64,000 nucleotides of DNA from Sphaerolaimus hirsutus (lineage: Eukaryota > Nematoda > Chromadorea > Monhysterida > Sphaerolaimidae): positions 19,381,206 to 19,445,205 of the forward strand of contig OZ038453.1 in assembly GCA_964036195.1 (NCBI GenBank), written 5' to 3'. Within the stretch, counting starts at the first letter, position 1. Every line of letters begins with the position of its first letter. Shown here piece after piece: positions 25,201 to 37,200 of the stretch. The position numbers and the translations under genes were made by a program. The notes under the pieces are model-generated. The model was not told where the DNA came from. It did no database searches and saw nothing but the letters and a program-made list of their open reading frames with translations.

Positions 25201-28200
25201 TCCCACCCTTTATCTAGCCTTTGTGTGTTGCCATTTAAAGGGTTTATTTTTTCATTTTATTTTTACCCTTCAACTGAACTGTTTTAAGTAATTTCTGATT
25301 GCTGCATAAATATTCCACATGCAAAAACTGTTTGAATGCAGAAACAAGCTTTCCAATGTACATACTGTGCACTTTTGAGCTGCGCTACATATTGAATCTG
25401 TTGAGTATTCTCATTACAGTTGCTGAGCTTCAGTGTAGCATTTCCTTTTGTTATTTATTCAATAGAACATTTACCAAATGCACTTTTAAGACTAAGAAGC
25501 AATCTTAAAAACAAATAAACACTTACATGATACAAAATAGTGTGACTAGAAGTATCTTGCAAAATAATAATGTAGAATCATCATGTTTCACACATTTCCT
25601 CACTTCTCATTTTTAAATAGAAAATCCACATTTGCAGCGTGATGCAGCTCCACACAAATTCACAAACAGAAATCTTAACAAACTGCACTACACTAGGATA
25701 GGTATGGAGAAATTATTCAGCAGCAGATGTAAAGATTTACATCGAAAGATAGAGCTTCAAGTTGATAACAAGAAAATTGAATTGCCTGAGTTGCAAGGGC
25801 TGATAATTTTGAATATTATGAGGTTGGCTTAAGAATTTTTTTATTGTAGAAATTGAGTTCAGCTTGTAAGGAAGAGTGTGCTTTTCTACGATTTCATGGA
25901 TGTAAACGTGTAACTTTAGTCTCTCAAGAGAAGTGGGATAATATCAACATTTAACATTTGTATTTATTATAAATTCCCATTCTAACCAGGGGCATGAATA
26001 GTCTTCCCTTGTTTATGATATTTATGGGTTGGTAAGCCAACCTTGTGAAAACCATTGATATCTGAAGACAGAAACTCCCACATTTCAGCTGGGCATCTGG
26101 TGCTAATCCATGGGGCACTCACAGGGATGCCTCAGGTAGTTCAGGTACAAGCGGTCAATTTGGGGAACAATCACAATCAGGGCAAAATATGTCCTCTGGT
26201 GGCTGGCTGAAGCCTTCATTCAATGACGGCAAATTAGAAGTTGTTGGTGTTAGCGGAATTACACATTTGGCTCAGATACAGACCAAGGCGGGGTTTACTG
26301 GCACTAGGATTGCACAAGGAGGATCAGTGTGTTTGGGTGGGGGTCTTGTATGATGTTATGAATTTATGAATATGAATAGTTGTGTAGAAGCAAGTTGTGA
26401 ATTGCAAGAGGGTATAATGTGCTATGTCATATAAATAGCTTGTGATGTGGATCTCAATGACCTTCCTTTCATTTTGAGTCTTCAGATTTAGTATGTGCAT
26501 CTATTCAACACATATTTTGAAATCTGTTCTCAACATACATTATACATATCTATTGACTACCCTTGTGTAGCTTTTCAATTTAGGATTTTAAAATCAAATA
26601 CATTCTCATACATAAACCTTCCCGCAATCACAATTTCCACCTTGCAGATAAGAATAATAACACATGAAGAGTTACCAGTACAAGTTGATGGCGAGCCATT
26701 GCTGCAGCCACCGGGAACAATCACGATACTGAAAAGTGCTCTTCAGGTGTGTTTTTACCTGGCTGCAGTTTCATTTGGGTTGTGTGGTAGTGTGCATGCT
26801 GCCCATGCATTTTTGCATAATAATTCTATAAAATAACAATATATACATGAATGTATTAAAAACTAGTATGCAGTTTTATTCTCATTGTATTTCTGTGTTT
26901 GTCAGAAGTAAAGAAATAGCTACTAAAAATTGTACACTGATATCAGTCATGGAAGTTGTGTATATTGAATCTTTCTCTGAATCTTACTGCAGCAGTGAAT
27001 TTTTTCTCAGTCTGAACTAGTGATGTAAAGGCACCGGGGCACCGGTGCCCCGGTGCTGGGCACCGAAGGGCACCAGCACCGGTGCTGGTGCGGTGCCATT
27101 GCAATCTTCAGGGGTGCCATGCCGGTGCCGGTGCCATTTTTTTCAGAATAGCACCGGTGCCGGTGCGGTGCGGTGCCATTTTTTAGCCGGTGCCAAAGGT
27201 GCTAGCACCAGGGCCAAAGTAAAAGGCACCGGGAAAGGCACCAGCCAAGGCTTCATGTACTGTGCAATTTTGTCCATAGTATGTGCTTATTCATATTTCA
27301 AAAAACAGCGATATATTTACCCAACCGTTTTTGCCTATTTTGTAAACCTCCCATCAAATAAATATACCTACTGTGAAATCCATTATACCCGATACGTGAT
27401 CTGATGAGCGAATCTAAAATTTTGTTGAATTTTGAATTATTTTTATATACCTATTATATTTATCTTACTTGTTTGTTCAAAATTTGTTGTCAGTTTACGA
27501 CAGTGATCGTTCCATTCTCTGTACAGCAACGACTCCGACCAGTAGACAAAAGTGGCAATGGACTAAATTAAATATTTATTATTTATATTGAATTAAATAT
27601 TTTATCTTTCATTTGTAATCATTGTAATTGCTTCATAAAAGTGATTGCCACATCATTCTGATCATTTTAAGTGCTCAACCATCAAAATCGGTTGAAAATT
27701 CATGGAAATATACACTTCCAAAGGTGAGACCACTGAGAAACTGCCCGATATTCACTTCAGAAATTCCAGCCCGGTGCGGTGCCTTTCGGTGCTAGCACCG
27801 GCAACCCGCTGGTGCCCTTCGGTGCCGGTGCCATTTTTTCCAAAAGGCACCGGTGCCGGTGCGGTGCGGTGCCATTTTGTGGCCGGTGCCCCAGGGTGCC
27901 AGGTGCCCTTTTCATGCGTTGGCAAAGGTGCCGGTGCGGTGCGGTGCCATTTTTCCCGGTGCCTTTAACATCACTAGTCTGAACATTGCATTAAGTTGTG
28001 ATTCCTTTTCGCTTATTGCTGGAACTGACACAGTAGCATACATTTTATGATGAGAAAATATCAGTAGATTCATACAAGATGAAAAATTGTTATTTTGAAA
28101 CTCACTGCTCAAAAGACTGATGGGGAAAAGTTTTTGATCTTTTGAGATTAAGGCAGATGAATATGAAATACTGTTTCTTCAACACAACATCCTGCACTGG

Positions 28201-31200
28201 TATCATTATGCTAGAAGGAAAATCAACATACTAAATACTCTTTTATCTTGGCACATCAGTCATGGCATTGAATCAAATATAGTGACGTTTGCCCACACAT
28301 GAAAAGCAGTTTTCCATTGCAATTTTACTGCAGATCTGTGTAAGTAAAATGAAGCAGCTCAGGCATGTACAGAAGTTCACTTTACCAGAAGCACATGGTA
28401 AATAAAAAAATTACCAAATTCATAAACTTGTTTGTCTTTCCTGAAACTGATTGCAGAATTTCAAAGATCATTTGAAGAGTACTATTGAAATTACATCACT
28501 TGCTAGAAATTAATGCTGAAAGTGTTACAAACTAATCAAGATGTTGTTGCATGCAGTTTTCCCCTAACAACTCTGTTATGTCTATATTAGCTGTATTCCA
28601 GAATATTGATGTTCTAGTCTACAGTATCTATTTATTCTCCTGCTCTATAACACAAATCTGGGTGTGAAAAATTCCATATAGTGCTTTTAAAATTTTGGCA
28701 TAGTGCAAAATAAACCTGGCATATAAATGTGAAATTTGAGCTATTTTTTACATTTCCTACACACAGGACAAAAACCAAAAAGAAACAACAATATCCCAAA
28801 TATTTGGGATGTATCAATTTGGCTTTGCATGGCATGCATGTCCCTCCCTTTCAATTTTTGCAGACATAATGGTTGTTGTATGAATATGCATAATCTCTTT
28901 TGTCTTTATAAAAAAAGTTTATTGAATTGTCACACACAACCTTTACTGTCTGCACTTTTAGTGTTGAATGAAATGTCTCAACTGCCTGCTTATTTTGGGT
29001 TTAACAACTAAACAAGAGTGCTTTCCATTGATGCTTCACACACTGGCAAGTTTGGCCCCACATTTGAAGGGTTGATGTATTTGGAATTACTTAAACTTGG
29101 CCTCTACAACAACTGATAACTCCAAAAATTTGATTTTAGTTGCATTTCCAATCCCCCACACTGATAAATTTTCCTTATGAGAAATTCATGGAATTGGACT
29201 TTGAAAATCATCCATTGAATAGTGTCCACCATCCATTATGTGAAAATCATCGGGTCTACATTTCAATTTTCGCAATGGACTAGAAAGTCAAAAAAATCTT
29301 AATTTTCAAGAATGCCCGTTCTATATTTGTGGAAGCAAAAACACTTGAATGCTGAATGCAAATTTCCAGTGTGTAAAGTGCCAATATCTGTCAATATCTG
29401 TCTGTCTAGTAGTTTTTTACAGCTATACATTTCATGCTATGTAGTTATTACTTTAATACTAAAAGGCACAACAGTTTATATGCCCATGACAGGTACTATT
29501 TAGGGTTGGCCGAAGTATGATTATAATTTATGAAGCATACAGTGGATGATCAAATCAAATCAAATAAAGTTTACTCGGCTCGGACCTCTAGAGTCTAATG
29601 CAAGTATGATGAGTAGGATGATGTTAACCTCTTGCGTGCAGCCTAATATTTATGTCCCATTTGAATTCACTGACTGCCATTTTGTCCCACTAAGAAGTAC
29701 AATATTATAGGGAGTTATAACTATCCACTACATAGATTTCATGCATGCCAGAAATTGTGAGATATTTACTTCAATAAACTTCAAGATACATCAAATCAAT
29801 GCAATTCTGCTTCCTATTACCAGAATGTACGGTTGGGAATTTCAAATTGTTTGGGTACAGGTATCAGGTATTGCTTCCAAAAATGTTCAGGGTCAGGTAT
29901 TGGGAATCTGTTCATAACATTTTGTGGGTATTGGGTTCATTATTGGGTATTGAGTTTGGGGATCAGGTTTTGTTTTCAAGTGAAATTGGTGGGTATTGGG
30001 TAATATAATTGTTGAGTATAGAATATAGAATTGTTGGGTATTGGGTAATAAAATCATCTGGTACTAGACAAAACAACAATACATTTTATTAGGAGGGGAA
30101 ATTACCATCCCTGCATGGTGCTTGACACACTCTGCATGTATGTAAGACAAGGTCCTGTTTTAACAATAGGTATTTTCAACAGGTAATTTTTGCAGGTATT
30201 TTCAGGTATTGAGTGCAAATACAGGTATTGGTATTTGGTATCAGGTTTCAGTATTGGGTTAAGTTCTGAAAAATGCATGGGTATCGGATTGGGTTTGAGT
30301 TGGCCAAGTCAGGTTCCCAACCCAACCCCCTAGTCAGGTATCCTACAAGGTATTCTGTATACACTTAAACTTAAGAGAGAAATATTCTTTTCAGGATTTC
30401 AGCAAAAAATATGCAAACAAAGAATTTAACTGATTTCTTTTTGTCACGGGGCTATTCCTGGGGCAAATTGGTTGAAAATAACTGATGTGAAAAATATATT
30501 GGTGCCATATGTGTATGTAGACATAGTTAAAATATGTGAGTGAATGACTGACTAAAGAGCAAGTGTGTCACATGTGTCACAGAAAATTAACTTTAAATTA
30601 ATTTTTTTATATACAGTGCATAATCTGAAGAGATTTTGCATTGTCAGATTTTGCACGGTCACTGTGAGATGCCTCTACATTGCAATTTTTATTCTGTTTT
30701 TGTCGTCTGACAGCTTAGCAGGCTAGCAGCTCTAATTGGAATAACATAAATAATGTTGTTGCAGTCTACTAATGCTCATATACTGCAATTAAAATTGCAT
30801 CAATACTGATCCCACTAGGAATAAAATCTACATTTGTTTATGAAGATGAAATCATTCTTAGCAATCAAAGGTGTAGAATGTGCTGGTTGTATTTAAAACT
30901 TTTTTTTTAAAAATGTTGTTCAAATATTTAGGGCAGAATATAGATTCCTAAATTTAGTTTTTGTTGTTTTCACTACTAATAACCTTTGTTGTTACCCTTT
31001 TGGAGCCTTCTGTTTTTGTTCATTTTTGTCGATGTTGACAGTGTATCTTTTGTTACATTGTTGTGTTGAAGTGCATTGGACTGAAAGTGCTACCCTTTGT
31101 TCTGCAAGAAGTTAGTTTGTGCCACTGCTGCAATTTTGGACTTTTTAAGGACTGTTATAAGTCCTGAGAAAATTGTTATTATTTACAATCTGCACCTGCT

Positions 31201-34200
31201 CATAGTATTTATGTGTAAAAAATCACAATATGGCAAACGTCATTATGTTGCTTACGGATTCATGGATTATTGTATATGTTATCTTTGCTCTAGTGATGGA
31301 ATCGACATTCAGAGAAATATTCAGAAAAGTATCTATGGAAAGTAAAATGGCAAAATTAGAAATGGCCATGGCATTTCTCTAAAAATAGTTTTTTGCCAGC
31401 CAGTACTTTTAATGGATCTCCATGGGCTCATCTGGTTATCACTGAATTGTACTGATCTTTATTATTTCTGTTATGACTCACAGCTATACTTTTCATAGAA
31501 TACAAAAAAATTCAGAGCTGGATATCTCAGTCATGTCCTCCAATTATCTCAACCATGTTACCGTATTACCTCGAAATACCCCCAGGGGGTTTATTATTTC
31601 GCCAGCAAAATTTGAGGGGGGATAATTCGAGGGGGGGGGGTTATTCGAGGGGGGGTCTATTATTTCGCCAGAAATTTTCAGAAATTCCGCATACTCAGAC
31701 ATAGAAAAATCAAGCGTTTACATAGACGTATATGTGTTTTTAGGCATATATAACTGTATATACACATAAACCCTTCCCTAACATCACTCAATCATCAGTC
31801 TTAACGTGTGTTCTGACTTGTACAGATCACAAACTGCGGTATTTGTCATGTATGTTCTCTTTACACTCAATTTTAGGAGGGGTATTTCGAGGGGGGGGGG
31901 GGTTAATTCAAGGGGGGGATAATTCGAGGTAATACGGTATTTACACTCCAGTGATATTTAACCTTGCACATGCAGTTCACGCTGGAAGCTTGCCAATGAT
32001 AAACTGACCCATGTGATTGCCATAAAATGATTGCTGTTGTATTGCTTTACATTAATGTAATCGCAGCAATATATTTTTTCATATTTTCACAATAATCACA
32101 AGCTGATGCTTGCTAATAATCATTATTGGCATGCTTCGAATGTGTGACATAAACAACTGGGTGTGTCCAGAGTGTTATGTCACTGGAGTAGACTATCATT
32201 CAAAAGAGCATAAAACATTATACACTTTCCATCATTATTGCAGCTCTAATGCTGTTTGTTTTGCCGATTTGCTCTGAGCCAAGAGCTTTACTGTACATTT
32301 TTCAAATAAAGATATTTCGATATTTAGGATTTAAGTATAAATATCAATTAGTAGGTGGACTTGGAGCCTGCCTAACATATGGTGGTGTGCCATTCAGATA
32401 TGATTGTCTACTTTGTAAGGCACATAACCATATGTTACAGGTTTCAAGTATTTATACAGTGGCATGGCCAGGCTATAATCACTTGTTTTTATTTCCATTT
32501 TTCAACATTGAGACAACACTACATGCTAGATACTAGTTTTCACCTGTGATAAAAATACATACACAAAAATCCTCATACAAAAGGCACAAATGCTGAAGAA
32601 AGTGAAGCGATCAAAAAGAAGTTCTGCAGCGCAACAAGGCAGTAGTGAGACTCCAGTGTCATCAATTCACAAGGCTCAAATGGGTGGTGGACATGGTGGC
32701 CAACAGGGCAGTGAGTTTGGCTTGGGATATATGTTTGTAATCTGTATCTGTCTGAGAGCACTGAGTGCTACTGAGTGTAAAGTGTGTGTAAATATTTTGG
32801 CCAATAAACAATGTCAAACATACCGTATTTGCTTGATTAATTCCCCCCCCCCCTCGAATAATTCCCCCCCTCAAATAATCTCCCCCTGTTAGACGCGTGA
32901 GGAAAAAATAATTCCCCCCCTTGAATAATCCCCCCCACGGATGAACTAAAAATACTGCTCATCTTAAAAAAGACAATCGATGACGCCAGACCAAGCAAAA
33001 AAAGACATGTCTGGTTTGATTCATTGAATGGAAATGCAGTACATCCGGTGTGCATCAATACAATGGAATGTGCAACATTGTACACAATTAATGTAAATAC
33101 TGACGCTGACCCTGACTAATTTTAGGCGTTTGATAAATTGAATTTCAATGAAGTGTGAAATTTGAACAAAAATGTAATATTACCTATCTTGGAAAAAAGC
33201 GTATTTTGCAAAATGAATTGATATAAACATGCTGGATAACTTTGACGAAATAATAATTCCCCCCCCTCGAATAATTCCCCCCCTTGAATAATCCCCCCCT
33301 GAAAAAAGTCTGACGAAATAATAATCCCCCAGGGGGATTATTCAAGCAAATACGGTAAGTAACAATTTACTCAAATCATTTCCCCCCTCTTGAATGATTT
33401 CTACTCAAATAATTCCCCCTTGAATAAGTCCATCCTGTTAGGCAAGTGAGGAAGAAATAATTCCTTCTTGAAAAAAATTCCCCGGGGGAATTATTCAAGT
33501 AATGGAGGTGAATGAGATAACTTTCAACAACTCTGTGAGCAACATTTTTGTATTGCAAACGTCATCATTCTACCCCCCTATCCAGTGTCATCATCCGTGC
33601 TGACAACAGTCTCCTACCAGCACCAGTCACCCGGCTCGGGAGCCTTGGGGGGTTTCACGTCAACCCCCCATAGAGCTTTGAGCACCACAGCTGCACCCAG
33701 TGTGCAGCAGCTGATGCAGCAGCCGAGTAACACCGGCAGCATTGAGGCTGTACACATGTTGCCTAGCCAAGAAATTATTGGTCAGGAAGATGATTTTGAT
33801 GATTCTGATGGTGAGACTAGACCTGGTGATGCTTTTTTGTGACAGGTGGATGTAATAGTTGGAAAGTAATGAAAATCCTTAATAGTGGTTGAGGCATTCA
33901 ATCCCTAATCAATTTAAAATCAAGTATTTTAGGAATTTTAATAGGAAGGCCCAGTCCATCAAGCATGCTGGGCAAATGTAGTGTGTCAAACTAAATTATT
34001 TCTATGATATTTTTGCGGATTTCAACCCATAAGATTGAAAATTCTAAAAGTTTATTTATGAAAATTTTGGTATCTTAGGTTTTGAACATTCAATATTGAT
34101 GCATCACCAGGTCTTTTTGCATTACTGCCTCTGTTAATGAAATATTTGTATGTATATTGGCTTACTCTATCCTGATGAAAAATAACCAAATAAATGGTTT

Positions 34201-37200
34201 AGGATAAGGCAACAAATGTGTGTGCTTTCATTGAATGACAACAATAATGCACTACACAATTAGTGGTCAATAACACCAATGAATAGATGTTTGTCATTAA
34301 ACCCTAAATTGCTCTTTTGATTATTTATTGTGATAGTTTAAGTTTTGTTACACAAAATAAGATTTTAACAAAAAACTTCTGTTTATTTACAGTTTATTTA
34401 CTTACATACTGAATTGCATCAGATTACATGACTTGAAAAACAACAAATTTTTTTTTAGCTGGGAAGCTCTTGTTGGATATGTGAGGTTCTGTTTAGATTT
34501 TTTAAGTGGTGCTTTATTGATATTTGGGAAAATGCTGCTGAGTTGTCCCATCAATATTCCATTATGTTTAATTCAATATTGTCTCATCTCTGCCAGCTTA
34601 TTCAATTGTTGTTTTGCATGCTTCAGTGTAGCAAGAAATGAGTATCATATAAGTGCATATAAATATTTCAATAACATTTTATTCAACTGATAGTGAATGA
34701 ATGGTTTCAAATACTAATCACAAATATTAGTGAGTATGTAATTTACCACAAGAACAAACTTTAGTGCACCTGGCAATAAAAGGAACTATGTTTTGGATCA
34801 CCAGATTTGTTGCTCTACTGCCAGATTACTTTGCATCCTTGCACAAAAAAAATTGGCACAGTTTTTGGGGTACATGCTGTTTTAATGACATTTTTGGAAT
34901 GTTTATGCACTGACATCAGTATCATTGTATTGATAATTGCCAATTACACCCTTTACTATGTTAAGTAGGTTTTTGTGCTTTGTAAACATAAATGTTTATT
35001 TCACTCCTGTGTCCAACTGTACTTACTATGTAAGCCTGGTTATCTGTCCTTAAAAACAGTTTTTGTTGTTTTCTCAGCTTGTTGTTGAAAGTTATATTAA
35101 ACCTGGAATGTTGGGGTGCAGGTCTATCTCATTAGACTTTAATTAATTTTTTTTTTGTTAGCAGCTTTTATTACAGAGGTTCCATTTGCTTTCTGATATT
35201 AGTGATGTTGTATTGATCATTATGGTTGTATTTTAATTAGATTAGATTTGAAATTGACATTCATATTACTATGATAATGGTTAGGGTATGTTTCAAAGGA
35301 TCAACATTATAAAAACACTAGACAAATAGTTTAATAAATTACATTGAGCATCAAAGCAAAAATGATGCCTTGTGTAGGCAGCACTATGCCTCAATATCAG
35401 ATTGTAACATTCATATTGACCAAAATTCGTGTTTGTGACACTTTTTCAAAATATATGCTTTGAGTACTAAAGGAATGGTACAATTTGTGCATGCCACATC
35501 ATAGTGATGTTTCTAGTTCTGCCTAACCTTTTGCATCCAGCTTGTAGCAGCAGAAGTATTTATAGCTCATGGCATGCTGAAATTTTGAGTTATCCTGAAC
35601 TTTTTTTAGTTTCTTGGATGTGGAACTGATATTTTTAAGAGATGTCATTTTTGGAAGGAAAACAGTCATCACAAAAAGTTAGAAGTAATTTCTAGTGCTT
35701 CTGAACAATTCTCATGTAGGCCTAACGGGTGTGTTAAACATGTTGCCATTCAATGAACATTTCTTTTTTTCACATTTGTGTGTGTGGGTGCAAAAGATCA
35801 AATTCCTGTGTGCCTATTTTCAATTTCAAACTACCTGGCTACAGAAAATGCAAAGCAGAGAATTTTTCCCAATTTTTCGAATGCAAAAGCAATTTCTTAG
35901 AGATTTGAAAAACAAATGTAATAGAATGTAAGACATGTAATGTGAGAAAATGTAAAATAAAATATTTTTGTACATGAAAAATGTAAAAATGTAAGATTTC
36001 TTATTAATGTAGAATAGAAAAATTTACTTTGCAATTAAATTAAAAATTAAATGTTCACATACACACTAATAAACCTGAAAAATTACATTTTGACACATTT
36101 CTTTCTAAAACACACACAATTCAACAATACAAAATATGTTTTCTGTACTTTCTAAGTACTTTTAATAAGTGCTACTGTGAAAAAATCATCACAAACAGCA
36201 CTGATGCAATAGCTCTGTGCCATAATTCAACATAGGTAAGCATAAATAATATTCTGATTATATCTGAGCTGACATTTTTGTTTAATTGGGTAAACATTGA
36301 AAATTCAACTGAATGTTATCCAAAGAGTGTTGGAGTCATCTGCTTTTTATATCAGGCATTTGACAAGTTTATGGCAGATTATTTTTAAATGGTTCAAATA
36401 TCTCTACCATTATCATACATGTGATGTATCAGTTTAGCCATCAAGATTTTTTTCAAATTTTTGTGTTTAAGTATGTTTGATAATTCTTGTACATTTCGAA
36501 TATTTTTATATTTCCTATAAGAAATATGGTTATGAATTACTCATTTTACCCATACATGAAGAGAGGAAGTGGTAATTGTGACTATAACTTATATTGTATC
36601 TGACATTCATATTTTCTTCTCTTGATTATTTCATAAATGCATTATTTGCTGCTCCACAGGTACTACAGTGAGTGTACTCTGTATTCCATGACTATTGTAT
36701 ATCAGCTTCTCTTGTAATGATCTCTTAAATTGTATATTTTTCTAATTGATTGCTGTAGCAGTTGGAAAAGTGCTAATAGTGTTGTGAAATTTTTGTTTGA
36801 CTATTCAAACAAATAGATTACAACAACACTTTTCCATCATTCTACATCTTATTTTAGTTAAGCAGGCATATAACTATAGGATAGTTAATTTTAAGAATTG
36901 CATCACTTTAACCCTGGTTGTTGAATATAAATATGTACTTGATTCTACAAATTTACTCTGTGAAAGTGTTAAAATGATTTCAAATATGGGCTAATTTTAT
37001 GTTGCTTTTTGTTGCTTTTTCTGAACATCAAGGTGTGAAAGCAAACTTAGAGTGTGATTACAAATATTGAGGTGGGTTCATGTTTGTTCAATACACTTAC
37101 ATTCTGTGACTACTTTAAGTAATTTTCATGGTTTAGAAGTATTGAAAGTTGGCTAAAAATTCTTCTCTTCAATTTTCTAAAAGTTAAAAGATTATATAAT

